Counted from the stretch's first letter, positions 27,308-37,240 are shown. The stretch is DNA of 64,000 nucleotides from Paracoccus yeei ATCC BAA-599 (GCF_000622145.1 NZ_JHWH01000002.1:60246-124245), one strand, 5' to 3'. Made by a program: numbers and translations. Notes: a model not told the origin generated them from the letters alone.

Positions 27308-28390
27308 TCAGCGCAGCTTGAGCGTCGCGAGCCCGATCAGCGCCAGGATCAGCGCGATGATCCAGAAGCGGATGACGATCTGCGCCTCGCCCCAGCCCTT
27401 CTTCTCGAAATGGTGGTGGATGGGTGCCATCAGGAAGACGCGCTTGCCGGTGCGCTTGAAGTAGAGGACCTGGATGATGACCGAAAGCGCCTCGACCACG
27501 AAGAGGCCGCCGACGATGGCCAGCACGATTTCATGCTTGGTGACGACGGCGATGGCGCCCAGCGCGCCTCCGAGCGCCAGGCTGCCGGTGTCGCCCATGA
27601 AGACCGCAGCCGGGGGGGCATTGTACCACAGAAAGCCCAGGCCGCCGCCGATCAGCGCCGCGACAAAGACCGCAAGCTCGCCGGTGCCGGGGACGAAGTG
27701 GACGCCGAGGTAATTCGCGAAATTGGCGTTGCCGACCATATAGGCGATGACGGCAAAGGTGGCGGCGGCGATCATGACCGGCATGATGGCCAGGCCGTCC
27801 AGCCCGTCCGTCAGGTTGACCGCATTGGCCGCGCCGAGGATCACCAGGACCGCAAAGGGGATATAGAGGATCGACAGGTTGATCAGCGCGTCCTTGAAGA
27901 AGGGCAGCGCCAGCTGGCCCGACAGCGCGTCGGGGTGCAGCCAGGCGGCCGCCGCCCCGGCAAGCGCCGCGATGCAGAGCCCGATCAGCAGCCGCACCCG
28001 GCCCGAGAGGCCGGCGTGGTGCTGCTTGGTGACCTTGGCGTAGTCGTCGGCAAAGCCGATCGCGGCAAAGCCCAGCGTGACGAGAAGCACGATCCAGACA
28101 TAGCCGTTGTCGAGCCGCGCCCAGAGAGTCGTGCCGATGGTCAGCGCGGCCAGGATCAGCAGCCCGCCCATGGTCGGCGTGCCGGCCTTGGAGAAATGGT
28201 TCTGCGGCCCGTCATCGCGGATCGGCTGGCCCTTTTTCTGCTTGCGGCGCAACAGGTCGATCAACGGCCGGCCGAAGAAGAAGCCAAAGATCAGCGCGGT
28301 GAAGAAGGCTCCCCCGGCGCGGAAGGTGATGTAGCGGAACAGGTTGAAGAAATCGCCGCCGTCAGAGAGCGACGTGAGCCAGTAGAGCAT
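27308..28390 (-). CDS. mraY: phospho-N-acetylmuramoyl-pentapeptide transferase
   Basis: 360 residues, about ten membrane helices. It makes lipid I from UDP-MurNAc-pentapeptide and undecaprenyl phosphate. [25 protein letters not shown] (Asp pair), [21 protein letters not shown] and the C-terminal [23 protein letters not shown] histidine loop are invariant MraY features. The start overlaps the murF stop by one base (TAATG). Confidence 0.97.
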   Translation of the reverse strand: MLYWLTSLSDGGDFFNLFRYITFRAGGAFFTALIFGFFFGRPLIDLLRRKQKKGQPIRDDGPQNHFSKAGTPTMGGLLILAALTIGTTLWARLDNGYVWIVLLVTLGFAAIGFADDYAKVTKQHHAGLSGRVRLLIGLCIAALAGAAAAWLHPDALSGQLALPFFKDALINLSILYIPFAVLVILGAANAVNLTDGLDGLAIMPVMIAAATFAVIAYMVGNANFANYLGVHFVPGTGELAVFVAALIGGGLGFLWYNAPPAAVFMGDTGSLALGGALGAIAVVTKHEIVLAIVGGLFVVEALSVIIQVLYFKRTGKRVFLMAPIHHHFEKKGWGEAQIVIRFWIIALILALIGLATLKLR

Positions 28391-29775
28391 TAGGCATTCC
28401 TTTCGCCAGGCGCCGTGCTTTGACCCGTCCGCCGCAGCGCGTCAACCACGGTCGAGACGCGCGATCCCTTGGAGCCTTTCACAAGCACGATATCGCCCGG
28501 GGCGACCAGGTTGCCGACCCGGTCCGCAAGCGCGGCGGCGCTGTCGGCGTGGATGCCGCGCCGGCTGGCCGGCAGCGCCTGGTGCAGGGCGCGCATCCGG
28601 GGACCGGCGGTGTGGACCAGATCGACCTGGGCCATCGCCGGGTCCTGGGCCATGCCGGCGTGCATCGCGGCCTCGTCCGGGCCGAGTTCCAGCATGTCGC
28701 CCAGGATGGCGACACGGCGCCCGCCGGTCAGCCGCGCGAGCGTCGCGAGACCGGCCGCAAGCGAGGTGGGGTTCGAGTTATACGCGTCGTCGATCAGCCG
28801 GATGCCGCCCAGATCCTCGACCGCGCCGCGCCCCAGGGGCGGGCGCCAGTCGGACAAGCCGCGCGCCGCCTGGGCCACGTCTGCCCCGGCGGCCGACAGC
28901 GCGGCAAGAATCCCGACCGCGTTCATCACGAAATGCGTGCCAGCGGTCGCCAGGGTGAAATCCACCGTCTCGCCCAGCACGCGGGCGCGGACGCGGGTGG
29001 CGCCGTCGGTCGTCTCGGCGGTGACGGGCCGCGCCATGCCGTGCTGGCCGAAGCCGATGACGATGGCCCCCGCCGCATCGGCGCAGTCGCGCAGCAGTTG
29101 GGTGACGGGCAGGTCCTCGGGGACGACGGCGGTGCCGGGCTGGGTCAGGCCGGCAAAGATCGCGCCCTTTTCGCGGGCGATGCCCTCGATCACGCCGAAG
29201 GCCTCGAGATGGGCGGCGGCGACGGTGGTGATCATGGCGACCTGCGGGCGGGCCAGGCGGGCCAGCGGCTCGATTTCGCCGGGGTGGTTCATACCGATCT
29301 CGACGATGGCGAAATCGGTGTCGGCTGGCATCCGGGCCAGGGTCAGCGGCACGCCCCAATGATTGTTGTAGCTGGCCTCGGCGGCGTGGATCACGCCCTG
29401 CCCGGCCAGCGCGATACGAGCCATTTCCTTGGTCGAGGTCTTGCCGACCGAGCCGGTGATGGCGATGACGCGGCCCCGCATGCGGGCGCGGCCGGCGCGA
29501 CCCAGCGCCTCCAGCGCAGCCAGAACGTCGGGGACGACCAGTAGGGGCGCGTCGGGGGCGACACCCTCGGGGATGCGGCTGACCAGGGCGGCGCCGGCGC
29601 CCTTGTCCAGCGCCTGGGCCACGAAGTCATGCCCGTCCCGCGCCGCCTGCAGGGCCACGAACAGATCGCCCGGTTGCAGCGTCCGGGTGTCGATGGAAAC
29701 GCCGGAGACGGCGAAATCGCGGGTCGCCCGCCCGGCCGTGGCCGCGGCGGCGTCAGTCGAGGTCCAAAGCGTCAT
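28390..29775 (-). CDS. murF: UDP-MurNAc-tripeptide--D-alanyl-D-alanine ligase
   Basis: 461 residues. It attaches D-Ala-D-Ala to the muropeptide precursor. Three Mur-ligase domains: N-terminal [17 protein letters not shown], the ATP loop [13 protein letters not shown], central [13 protein letters not shown] and C-terminal [12 protein letters not shown]. Four-base overlap with murE (ATGA), one base with mraY. Confidence 0.96.
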   Translation of the reverse strand: MTLWTSTDAAAATAGRATRDFAVSGVSIDTRTLQPGDLFVALQAARDGHDFVAQALDKGAGAALVSRIPEGVAPDAPLLVVPDVLAALEALGRAGRARMRGRVIAITGSVGKTSTKEMARIALAGQGVIHAAEASYNNHWGVPLTLARMPADTDFAIVEIGMNHPGEIEPLARLARPQVAMITTVAAAHLEAFGVIEGIAREKGAIFAGLTQPGTAVVPEDLPVTQLLRDCADAAGAIVIGFGQHGMARPVTAETTDGATRVRARVLGETVDFTLATAGTHFVMNAVGILAALSAAGADVAQAARGLSDWRPPLGRGAVEDLGGIRLIDDAYNSNPTSLAAGLATLARLTGGRRVAILGDMLELGPDEAAMHAGMAQDPAMAQVDLVHTAGPRMRALHQALPASRRGIHADSAAALADRVGNLVAPGDIVLVKGSKGSRVSTVVDALRRTGQSTAPGERNA

Positions 29776-31256
29776 ATCTTGCCATCCAGCGCGGCGACGG
29801 CGACCGAGGCTTGCTCCGCGTCGTCAAAGGGATAGACATCGCTGCCGATGATCTGGCCGGTCTCGTGGCCCTTGCCGGCGATCAGCAGCGCGTCGCCTGG
29901 CTGCAGGGCATCCACGCCGCGCAGGATCGCCTCGGCCCGGTCGGGCACCTCATGGGCTTCGGGACCGGCGCCGGCCATGATCTCGGCGCGGATCGCGGCC
30001 GGGTCCTCGGTCCGGGGGTTGTCGTCGGTGACGTAGACGACATCGGCGAATTGCCGCGCCGCCTCGCCCATCAGGGGGCGCTTCAGCCGGTCGCGGTCGC
30101 CGCCTGCGCCAAAGACCACGATGATGCGGCCCATCACATGCGGGCGCAGCGATTGCAGGGCCGAGGCCAGCGCGCCGGGCTTGTGGCTGTAGTCGACGAA
30201 CACCGCCGCGCCGTTTTCGCGCATGGCGGCCAGCTCCATGCGGCCGCGCACGGTGGTCAGGCCGGGCAGCGCCTCGATCACGCGGTCGGCGGGGTCGCCA
30301 GCCGCGATGGCCAGGCCGGCCGCCGCCAGCACGTTTTCCACCTGGAAGCCGCCGATCAGCGCCAGCCGGACCAGATGCGCCTGGCCCTGCCAGGAAAACC
30401 GCAGATCCTGGCCCGTCGCGTCGTAGCGCTGGCCCAGGATGCGCAGGTCGGCGCCCTCGGCCTTGCCGATGGTGGTCAGCACCAGGCCGCGGTCGCGGGC
30501 GATGCGCGCCATCTCGCGGCCGCGCGGGTCGTCGATGTTGATGACGGCGGCCGCGCCTTCGTCCAGGACATGGTTGAACAACAGCGCCTTGGCCGCGAAA
30601 TAGGCGTCGAAATCCTTGTGATAGTCCAAGTGGTCCTGGCTGAAGTTGGTGAATGCCCCCGCGCGCAGCCGCACCCCGTCCAGCCGGCGCTGGTCCAGCC
30701 CGTGCGAGCTTGCCTCCATTGCCGCATGGGTGACGCCGGCGCTTGCCGCCTCGGCCAGGATGCGGTGCAGGGTCAGGGGGTCGGGCGTGGTATGGGCCAG
30801 CTTCGCCTGATAGTCGCCCTGAACGCCCATGGTGCCCAGGCTGATCGCCTTGTGCCCCAGCGCCTGCCAGATCTGGCGGGTGAAGCTGGCGACCGAAGTC
30901 TTGCCCGACGTGCCCGTGACGCCGACCATCACCTCGGGCTGGCCGGCAAACCAGAGGGCCGCCGCGCCGGAAAGCGCCGCGCGCGGGTCCTCGGCCACAA
31001 CCAGCGCCGCGTCCGAGCCGGCCAGGACGCCGGCCGCGATCTCGGCCCCCTGGCGGTCGGTCAGCACCGCCGCCGCGCCCTGACGCAGGGCATACTGGAT
31101 GAATTCGCCGCCATGCGCGACCGATCCGGGCAGCGCTGCGAACAGATGGCCCGGCCGGACTTGCCGCGAGTCGGTGGCTACTCCCGTCACCTCGGGGTCG
31201 CGCCCCTTGTCCCCCCTTAGCCCCAGAAGGGACAGCCGCATCGCCCTGTCAGTCAC
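29772..31256 (-). CDS. murE: UDP-MurNAc-L-Ala-D-Glu--meso-diaminopimelate ligase
   Basis: 494 residues from GTG 31256; an ATG at 31241 (MRLSLLGLRG) five codons in is an equally good start. It adds meso-DAP. TDSRQVRPGHLFAAL, the ATP loop VTGTSGKTSVASF, MEASSHGLDQRRLDG and the DAP-specific DDNPRTEDP motif (DNPR) are present; Gram-negative DAP peptidoglycan follows from the last. It begins 14 bases after ftsI and is coupled to murF. Confidence 0.96.
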   Translation of the reverse strand: MTDRAMRLSLLGLRGDKGRDPEVTGVATDSRQVRPGHLFAALPGSVAHGGEFIQYALRQGAAAVLTDRQGAEIAAGVLAGSDAALVVAEDPRAALSGAAALWFAGQPEVMVGVTGTSGKTSVASFTRQIWQALGHKAISLGTMGVQGDYQAKLAHTTPDPLTLHRILAEAASAGVTHAAMEASSHGLDQRRLDGVRLRAGAFTNFSQDHLDYHKDFDAYFAAKALLFNHVLDEGAAAVINIDDPRGREMARIARDRGLVLTTIGKAEGADLRILGQRYDATGQDLRFSWQGQAHLVRLALIGGFQVENVLAAAGLAIAAGDPADRVIEALPGLTTVRGRMELAAMRENGAAVFVDYSHKPGALASALQSLRPHVMGRIIVVFGAGGDRDRLKRPLMGEAARQFADVVYVTDDNPRTEDPAAIRAEIMAGAGPEAHEVPDRAEAILRGVDALQPGDALLIAGKGHETGQIIGSDVYPFDDAEQASVAVAALDGKI

Positions 31257-31270
31257 GCGAACCCCGTTTT

Positions 31271-33076
31271 TCAGTTCGAGACGAGCTTTAGCGCATCGCC
31301 GGCGGGCCGATCAACCATCGGCAAGGGCTTGTCGGTGATCGGGCGCAGGCCCAGCAGCGGCGCGACGCGGCGGATGGTTTCGCCCGCGACGGGCGCGGCG
31401 GTCATGCCGGCGGTGCGGCTTTCCCCCCCGCCCGCGACCGAGGTCGGCTCGTCCAGCGACAGGACCAGCACATATTTCGGGTCGCTGGCCGGGAAGACCG
31501 AGGCGAAGGTCGACACCACCTTGTTGCCGTAATACCCGCCCGAGGGGCGCGGCTTGTCGGCGGTGCCGGTCTTGCCCGCGACCTCGTAGCCCTCGACATT
31601 GGCGCTGCGGCCGCTGCCGCGCACGACGACCTGGCGCAGCAGTTGCACGGCGGTACGCGCGGCCTGGGGCGACAGCACCTGTTCGCCCTCGCGCCGGACG
31701 CGGTCGTGGATCAGGGTGGGCGTCACCCGCTTGCCGCCGTTGGCGACGGTGGCATAGGCGGCGGCCAGGTGCAGCGGGCTTGCGGCAAGGCCATGACCGA
31801 AGGCCACGGTGGCCGAGGTCACGGCGGGCCAGCGTTTCGGCACCAGGGGCTTGCCGGTCGGCGCCTCGCTCATCTCGATCAGGGTCGGCTCGAAGAAGCC
31901 GAGCTTTTCAAGAAAGTCGCGCTGGCGTTCGGGCCCCAGCAGCTGCGCAACCCGCACCGTGCCCACGTTCGAGGATTTCACGATGACATCGGTGACGGTC
32001 AGCGTGCCATAGTTGTGGTTGCGGAATTCGTTGATCAGATACTTGCCGATCTTCATCGGCGCCTTGGCGTTGATCAGCGTGTTGGGGCTGACCAGCTTCA
32101 GGTCGATGGCCTGCGCCACCGGGAAGATCTTGAAGGTCGAGCCCAGCTCGTACTGCCCCTGCACCGCGCGGTTGAACAGCGGGCTGTCCGAGGGATCGCC
32201 CTTGAGCAGCGGCCGCGGCCGGTCGTTCGGATCGAAATCGGGCAGGCTGGCCATGGCCAGGATCTCGCCGGTCTTGACCTCCATCAGGATGCCGGTGGCG
32301 CCCTTGGCGTTCATCACCTTCATGCCGTTCGACAGCACCTCCTCCATCGCGGCCTGAACGCTCAGGTCCAGCGACAGGGTCAGGGGCGCGCCGTCGTTCG
32401 CGGGATCGCGCAGCCAGCGGTCGAAGGCCTTCTCGACGCCCGCGACACCCACCACCTCGGCGCTGGCGACATCCTCGCGGCCAAAGGTGGCGCCGCCCAG
32501 GATGTGGCTGGCGATCTGGCCGTTGGGGTAAAGCCGCATCTCGCGCGGGCCGAACAGCAGGCCGGGCTCTCCGATGTCATGGACGGCCTGCATCTGTTCG
32601 GGGCTGATCTTTTTCTTGATCCACAGGAAGCTGCGCTTGCCGGTGAAATCGGCCGTCAGCCGCTCGACGTCCAGGTCGGGAAAGATCGCCGCCAGCTTCT
32701 GGGCCGCGCCCTTGGGGTCCACCATCTGGCGGGGATGGGCATAAAGCGAATGGGTCAGCAGGTTCGTCGCCAGCACCCGGCCTTCGCGGTCGGTGATGTC
32801 GGCGCGCTGCGAGATGATCTGGGCGCGGCTGATCTGGGCGCGCGGCTCGACCGGCTGGCTGGCGGCCATGGCGCCCATGCGCACGCCCACCACCGCGAAG
32901 GCCGCCGCAAAGGCGCAGGACATGAACAGCAGCCGACGCTGGGCATGGCCGCGCGCGCGTTCCTGGATCTGGGCATGCCGCTGGGCGCGGTTCTCGGCCT
33001 CGATGGCATCGGGATTCTCGCCCTTCTCACGCGCGCGAAGAATGCGGGCCAGCGGGCGCAGCGGGGTGCGGATCAT
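31271..33076 (-). CDS. ftsI: division-specific transpeptidase FtsI (PBP3)
   Basis: 601 residues. One N-terminal membrane helix (about 50-68, LLFMSCAFAAAFAVVGVRMGAMA) after a charged cytoplasmic stretch, then a PBP dimerisation domain (ADITDREGRVLATNL) and a transpeptidase domain with STFK (ELGSTFKIFP), SSN (VKSSNVGT) and KTG (AGKTGTADKP). It crosslinks septal peptidoglycan. Four-base overlap with ftsL. Confidence 0.96.
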   Translation of the reverse strand: MIRTPLRPLARILRAREKGENPDAIEAENRAQRHAQIQERARGHAQRRLLFMSCAFAAAFAVVGVRMGAMAASQPVEPRAQISRAQIISQRADITDREGRVLATNLLTHSLYAHPRQMVDPKGAAQKLAAIFPDLDVERLTADFTGKRSFLWIKKKISPEQMQAVHDIGEPGLLFGPREMRLYPNGQIASHILGGATFGREDVASAEVVGVAGVEKAFDRWLRDPANDGAPLTLSLDLSVQAAMEEVLSNGMKVMNAKGATGILMEVKTGEILAMASLPDFDPNDRPRPLLKGDPSDSPLFNRAVQGQYELGSTFKIFPVAQAIDLKLVSPNTLINAKAPMKIGKYLINEFRNHNYGTLTVTDVIVKSSNVGTVRVAQLLGPERQRDFLEKLGFFEPTLIEMSEAPTGKPLVPKRWPAVTSATVAFGHGLAASPLHLAAAYATVANGGKRVTPTLIHDRVRREGEQVLSPQAARTAVQLLRQVVVRGSGRSANVEGYEVAGKTGTADKPRPSGGYYGNKVVSTFASVFPASDPKYVLVLSLDEPTSVAGGGESRTAGMTAAPVAGETIRRVAPLLGLRPITDKPLPMVDRPAGDALKLVSN

Positions 33077-33459
33077 GGCGTCGTCTCCTGTGGTCTGAGC
33101 GGCGGAAAGCCCGCCGGGCGTTCGATGGGCGGATTGGCCGGATCAAACCCGGCGGTGGCAGCGGCGCGGGGCGGCGGAAAGGCGACCTGCCCCACGTCCA
33201 CGAACTGGTCTGCGCCGAACGGCACCAGCCGCAGCTTGTCGAAGTTCAGGTTGACCAGTTCGCGCAGCCGCTCGGGCCGGTTCAGAAAGGCCCATTCGGC
33301 GCGCAGGACGCCCAGATCCTCGCGCAGGTTGGCGATCTGGCGCTGCACGGCGGTCATCTCGGACAGGGCGGCCTGGGTGCGGTAATTCTCGCGGTAGGCC
33401 CAGAAGGCCAGGGCCATGACGGCAAGCGTCGTCAGCAGGTACAGGACGGACCGCATCAC
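33073..33459 (-). CDS. ftsL: cell division protein FtsL
   Basis: 128 residues (GTG 33459, with an ATG one codon later). Short bitopic protein: one membrane helix at about 4-20, a coiled coil ([38 protein letters not shown]) and a proline-rich tail. Identified from topology plus position between rsmH and ftsI; sequence conservation of FtsL is low, but the [14 protein letters not shown] segment is typical of alphaproteobacterial FtsL. It works with FtsB/FtsQ to activate FtsWI. Overlaps both neighbours. Confidence 0.88.
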   Translation of the reverse strand: MMRSVLYLLTTLAVMALAFWAYRENYRTQAALSEMTAVQRQIANLREDLGVLRAEWAFLNRPERLRELVNLNFDKLRLVPFGADQFVDVGQVAFPPPRAAATAGFDPANPPIERPAGFPPLRPQETTP

Positions 33460-34427
33460 GCCCCCCTGTCCAGCCGGGGCAGGCCCAGGGCCTGCGGATC
33501 GACCCGGCCGGCCGGCGCATCGGTGCGGATGCCGACGCGCAGCAGGGCCGAGCGCGCCCGGGGGTTCGCCGCCAGTTCCTGATCGTCCGGCCCGATCGCC
33601 CGGCGGAAGGGCAGCGTGAAGGCGGGCTGGTCCTGCTCGACCTCGGGGGCATAGCGGCTGCCGCCGCCCGCGCTGTTCGAGCGCGCCTGCATGAAGCGCT
33701 TGACGATCCGATCCTCGAGCGAATGGAAGCTGACGACCGCCAGCTTGCCGCCCGGGCGCAGCGCGCGTTCGGCGGCGGCAAGCCCCGCGACCAGCTGACC
33801 GAATTCGTCATTGACCCAGATGCGGATTGCCTGGAAGGCGCGGGTCGAGGGGTGGCTTTGCCCCGGCTTGGGGCGCGGCAGGCAGCCGGCGACGATGTCC
33901 GACAGCTGGCCGGTGCGGGTCAGCGGGCGCGCGGCGACGATGGCGCGCGCGATGCGGCGCGAGGCCCGCTCCTCGCCATACAGATACAGCACGTCGGCGA
34001 TGACCGCCTCGGGGGCACTGTTCAGCAGGTCGGCGGCGGTCGGACCGTCGCCACCCATGCGCATGTCGAGCGGCCCGTCGCGCAGAAAGGAAAAGCCGCG
34101 CTCGGCCTGGTCCAGCTGCATCGAGCTGACGCCCAGGTCCAGCACCACGCCGTCGACCGGCTCTCCGGCCAGGCGGTCGAGGTCGGAAAAGGTCCCCTCG
34201 GTCAGCCGCAGGCGGTCGCCATACTCTCCGGCCCGGTCCCGCGCCATGCGGAACACGCTGGGATCGCGGTCGATGCCGATGACGCGCTGCGCGCCTTGCG
34301 CCAGCAGAGCCCGGGCATAGCCGCCCGCGCCGAAGGTGCCGTCCACCCAGACGCCCGCGACAGGCGCGACGGCCCGCAGCAGCGGGCCCAGCAGGACGGG
34401 AACATGGGGATCGGACGCGGCCGCCAT
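33456..34427 (-). CDS. rsmH: 16S rRNA (cytosine1402-N4)-methyltransferase RsmH (MraW)
   Basis: 323 residues. It methylates C1402 of 16S r[16 protein letters not shown], the SAM motif [36 protein letters not shown] and [16 protein letters not shown] are diagnostic. It starts directly after the mraZ stop and overlaps ftsL. Confidence 0.97.
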   Translation of the reverse strand: MAAASDPHVPVLLGPLLRAVAPVAGVWVDGTFGAGGYARALLAQGAQRVIGIDRDPSVFRMARDRAGEYGDRLRLTEGTFSDLDRLAGEPVDGVVLDLGVSSMQLDQAERGFSFLRDGPLDMRMGGDGPTAADLLNSAPEAVIADVLYLYGEERASRRIARAIVAARPLTRTGQLSDIVAGCLPRPKPGQSHPSTRAFQAIRIWVNDEFGQLVAGLAAAERALRPGGKLAVVSFHSLEDRIVKRFMQARSNSAGGGSRYAPEVEQDQPAFTLPFRRAIGPDDQELAANPRARSALLRVGIRTDAPAGRVDPQALGLPRLDRGA

Positions 34428-34934
34428 TCAGACCTCGGCTCCGCCCGGAGGGGTCAGCAGCGACAGGGGATCGGCGCCCGGCTCGAACTCGGGAACCAGT
34501 TCCTCTAGCCGGCGTTCCTCATCCGCATAGGCGGCCGGGTTCCAGACCTTGAGGCTGTCGCCCGCCGAAATGAAGAAGGCGCTGTCTGTGAGACCGATCT
34601 TTTCCCGCAGTTTCTGGGGCAGGACCAGACGGCCGTCGCCGTCGATCTCGGCCTCGTCGGCATGGCCCTGGTATATGTTTTCCAGCAGGTTGCGGGCGGC
34701 GCTGCCGCGCGGCATGCGCGAGATGCCGTCCTCGATCTCTTCCATGGCGGTCATGGTGAACAGTTGCAGATAGTTCCAGTCTCGCGTGCCGTAGACGATG
34801 ACCAGTTGCGCGCGCTTGCCGGTGTCCCAGTCGGGATCGCAGGATTCAAAGACGCGGCGGAACTTGGCAGGGATGGAAACGCGACCCTTCGCGTCCACCT
34901 TGACCTCCTCCGACCCTCTGAACCGGCGTGCCAA
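34428..34934 (-). CDS. mraZ: transcriptional regulator MraZ
   Basis: 168 residues from TTG 34934. No ATG fits: the protein should begin just before ARRFRGSEEVKVDAKGRVSIP, and the TTG is preceded by AAGGAG about 9 bases upstream. Two AbrB-type modules carry KVDAKGRVSIPAKFR and EIDGDGRLVLPQKLRE. MraZ forms a ring oligomer and binds repeats in its own promoter to control the dcw operon. It heads the operon mraZ-rsmH-ftsL-ftsI-murE-murF-mraY-murD. The leader carries two perfect hairpins (34962-35021). Confidence 0.93.
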   Translation of the reverse strand: MARRFRGSEEVKVDAKGRVSIPAKFRRVFESCDPDWDTGKRAQLVIVYGTRDWNYLQLFTMTAMEEIEDGISRMPRGSAARNLLENIYQGHADEAEIDGDGRLVLPQKLREKIGLTDSAFFISAGDSLKVWNPAAYADEERRLEELVPEFEPGADPLSLLTPPGGAEV

Positions 34935-34961
34935 CGGCCCGCTCTCCTTCCACTGTCCCGA

Positions 34962-35021
34962 CCTTTTCGGTTCTCCGAAAAGGAAAGGGCGGATCGGGCT
35001 GCTGCCACTGCCCGATCCGCC
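34962..35021 (-). promoter_or_regulatory. two perfect hairpins in the mraZ leader
   Basis: Reading toward mraZ: first GGCGGATCGGGC pairing with GCCCGATCCGCC (12 bp, 10-base loop; 34988-35021), then four bases, then CCTTTTCGG pairing with CCGAAAAGG (9 bp, loop AGAA; 34962-34983). They end about 27 bases before the TTG start and 10-15 bases before the ribosome site. The sequence right after the first stem is pyrimidine-rich but lacks a clean T-run. The layout suits attenuation or control of translation. Confidence 0.5.
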
Positions 35022-35351
35022 GCCCTCGTTCCCATTCCTGGGCCCCGTGTTTCGGGGATCATTGGCCCTGTTTCCGCGCCACCTGGGGGGTGCTGCTCGC
35101 GCGGAACAGAAGCATTTTTCGGAAAGCGGGTGCCTGTATGAAGCCTGCTTGTCGCCTTGGGATCTTGTCGTCCCCTGAGCCCGTTTCCGTGAGCAAAGGG
35201 ATGGCATGGGAATTCATGGGACGCAATGGGTTTGTTGGCGCAGCCCTGGGGCGCAGGCGGCGTTTCGCGCGTGAACACAGGAGAAACATTTCGCTAGCAA
35301 ACATTAACTGATGGAAGTTATTGGAATTCGGGCGCGCACAACCACAAGATA

Positions 35352-35394
35352 TGGTGGGTGATCGTTGGTGGGACAAATTTCCCACATTTTCCCT
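35352..35394 (-). promoter_or_regulatory. candidate MraZ-binding box cluster
   Basis: On the minus strand AGGGA-AAATG-TGGGA matches the TGGGN-N5-TGGGN repeat bound by MraZ, with one mismatch (35380-35394). On the plus strand two further TGGTGGG copies lie at 35352-35358 and 35366-35372, and GTGGGA-N6-TCCCAC forms a perfect inverted repeat (35368-35385). It is about 450 bases from mraZ, so the leader would be long. Confidence 0.35.
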
Positions 35395-35413
35395 GAAACC
35401 GTCGCTGCGAACG

Positions 35414-35437
35414 CAAAAGGGCCCCAATGGGCCCCGG
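35414..35437 (-). terminator. rho-independent terminator of mrp
   Basis: On the minus strand GGGCCC, a five-base loop and GGGCCC, followed by TTTT (35418-35415). It lies about 150 bases beyond the mrp stop. The 6-bp GC stem is strong and the T-run is short. Confidence 0.5.
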
Positions 35438-35584
35438 CACACGGCTTTTTCGAGGAAAGGATTCGGCTTCGAGTCGCGCAAAGGCTCACGCAGGATCACG
35501 CGGCGGTGATTCCCATTCCGGCCATTCCCGCAGCGTTCCGTGGCCAGTCCCGTGAATTCCCGGAACCGGCCTCGAATCCCACCC

Positions 35585-36688
35585 TCAGGCCATGCCGCCG
35601 CCGATCAGGCGGTCGGCCAGCCGGTCGAAGGCGGCGGCCACCGGCCCGCCCTGCGCCGCGACCGGCGTTCCGGCATCGCCCGCCAGCCGCACCTCGAGAT
35701 TCAGGGGAATCTCGCCCAGGAACGGCAGGCCCAGCTGGCGCGCCTCGGCCGCGACGCCGCCATGGCCGAACAGATGCGCCTCGTGCCCGCAGTTGGGGCA
35801 GATATAGGTCGACATGTTTTCAACCAGGCCCAGCACCGGGGTCTTGAGCTTGTCGAACATGTCGATGGCGCGGCGCGCGTCGATCAGGGCCACGTCCTGC
35901 GGCGTCGACACGATGATCGCCCCCGATACCTGGGCCTTCTGGCACAGCGACAGCTGCACGTCCCCCGTGCCCGGCGGCAGGTCCACCAGCAGCACGTCGA
36001 GCTCGCCCCAGTTCACCTGGGTCAGCATCTGCTGCAGCGCGCCCATCAGCATGGGCCCGCGCCACACCACCGCCTCGCCTTCCTTCATCATCAGGCCCAG
36101 CGACATGACGGTGACGCCATGGGCGTGCAGGGGCTGGATCATCTGCCCCTCGCTGGTGGGCCGCTGCCCGGTCAGGCCCAGCATGCGCGGCTGCGAGGGG
36201 CCATAGATATCGGCATCCAGCAGCCCGACCCGCCGCCCGGCCCGCGCCAGCGCCACCGCCAGGTTCGAGGTCAGCGTGGACTTGCCGACGCCTCCCTTGC
36301 CCGAGCCGATGGCAATGATCCGCGCCACGCCCGGGACCGGCGCCGGCCCCGCCTGCGGCGTGGGGTGGCGGCCGATCTTGAGGCTGGGGGGCGCATCGCC
36401 CCCTGAACGCGCCGCGACCTGGGGCGCGGGCCCGCGCGGGCCGGCGGGCGCGGTCGTCACGATCTGCACCCGCTCGACCCCCGGCAGGGCCTTCAGGCGA
36501 CGCTCGGCCTCGGCCTCGACAGGGGCCAGGGCGCGGGCCGTCGCGGCGTCGGCCGCCTCGATCACGAATCGGACCGTGCCGTTTTCGACCGAAAGGGCGC
36601 GCACCATGTCCGCCGAGACCAGATTCCCACCCCCTGGAACCGCGATCTGCCGCAGTTCAAGAAGAACACTTTCCTGTGATATCGCCAT
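35585..36688 (-). CDS. mrp: Mrp/NBP35-family iron-sulfur carrier ATPase
   Basis: 367 residues from the ATG at 36688 (GGGGA upstream). An N-terminal MIP18/DUF59-like domain (about 1-90, LLELRQIAVPGGGNLVSADMVRALS) is fused to a P-loop domain with the deviant Walker A GSGKGGVGKSTLTSNLA, the DADIYGPSQPRMLG segment, the LLVDLPPGTGDVQLS Walker B and VENMSTYICPNCG with the two cysteines (CxxC) that bind a bridging Fe-S cluster. It carries Fe-S clusters to apo-proteins. Single gene with its own terminator. Confidence 0.94.
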   Translation of the reverse strand: MAISQESVLLELRQIAVPGGGNLVSADMVRALSVENGTVRFVIEAADAATARALAPVEAEAERRLKALPGVERVQIVTTAPAGPRGPAPQVAARSGGDAPPSLKIGRHPTPQAGPAPVPGVARIIAIGSGKGGVGKSTLTSNLAVALARAGRRVGLLDADIYGPSQPRMLGLTGQRPTSEGQMIQPLHAHGVTVMSLGLMMKEGEAVVWRGPMLMGALQQMLTQVNWGELDVLLVDLPPGTGDVQLSLCQKAQVSGAIIVSTPQDVALIDARRAIDMFDKLKTPVLGLVENMSTYICPNCGHEAHLFGHGGVAAEARQLGLPFLGEIPLNLEVRLAGDAGTPVAAQGGPVAAAFDRLADRLIGGGMA

Positions 36689-37005
36689 TTGGTCCCCGCC
36701 TTCAAAGCCGCGGCAGCATCGCAACTTAGACCGGCATCGGCAAGGGAAAGGACGCGCCGCGCAATAAGGTATTGTTTCCCCGCGTAAAGATTGCCCGATT
36801 ATCGCGGTTTTACAGGAACAGTTACAAGGGTCCTATAAAAATTAAGACTTATTAAAGGCTTGGAGACAGGTTCCCAGAAAGCCATTCGGTTTCTGCATAG
36901 CAGCATCGCGCCCCCCGCTATTGTGCGACTGCGGCGAAAAGCGCATGTTGGCCCTAACAAAGCGACGGACATCCCGAAGCTGACCGAGACGCAAGAGTGT
37001 ATGAA
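36689..37005. other. intergenic region upstream of the DUF1127 gene
   Basis: 317 bp, divergent between mrp and the DUF1127 gene. Only a weak sigma70-like pair was seen: TTACAG (36810-36815) and TATAAA (36834-36839), 18 bases apart, within an unusually AT-rich stretch (36800-36860). In Rhodobacter the equivalent DUF1127/CcsR transcript is driven by heat-shock-type sigma factors; I could not place such a promoter with confidence. The leader to the start codon would be about 160 bases. Confidence 0.4.
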
Positions 37006-37230
37006 ATGGCTGTTCTTGACCTGAACCACGGCGCTGCCCGCAACCACATCGGCGAAGGCCGCGTTGGCACCCTGGTCGCCGGCATGCGCGACTACTTCGC
37101 ACGCCGGGCGCTGTACCGCCAGACCGTCCGCGAGCTGAACCAGTTGAACGGCCGCGAACTGGCCGACCTGGGCATCAGCCGCTCGATGATCCGCAGCGTG
37201 GCCTACGAAGCCGCCTGGGGCACGAAGTAA
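37006..37230 (+). CDS. small DUF1127 protein (CcaF1-like)
   Basis: 74 residues from ATG 37006 (AAGAG upstream; an in-frame GTG lies three codons earlier). A basic amphipathic protein with the DUF1127 core YRQTVRELNQLNGRELADLGISRSMIRSVAYEAAWG. In Rhodobacter sphaeroides the DUF1127 protein CcaF1 is encoded directly upstream of the CcsR small RNAs, is an RNA-binding protein and affects sRNA maturation and stability. Here it sits 10 bases before the hairpin array, the same arrangement, so one transcript probably yields both. Confidence 0.9.
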   Translation: MAVLDLNHGAARNHIGEGRVGTLVAGMRDYFARRALYRQTVRELNQLNGRELADLGISRSMIRSVAYEAAWGTK

Positions 37231-37240
37231 CGAACGGAAT

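Larger units (their letters stand above)
34984..35584. other. ~600-bp gene-free region between mraZ and mrp
   Basis: No convincing gene. It holds, from the mrp side: a terminator for mrp (35414-35437), GTGGG-type repeats (35352-35394) that may bind MraZ, an AT-rich stretch (35280-35345) likely to hold the mraZ promoter, and the leader with the two hairpins. Several open frames here lack ribosome sites and families. Confidence 0.5.

Noticed and set aside
35290..35345. CtrA-type TTAA-N7-TTAA site upstream of mraZ
   Set aside because: A TTAA and TTAT are present but with the wrong spacing (10 bases), so it does not fit.
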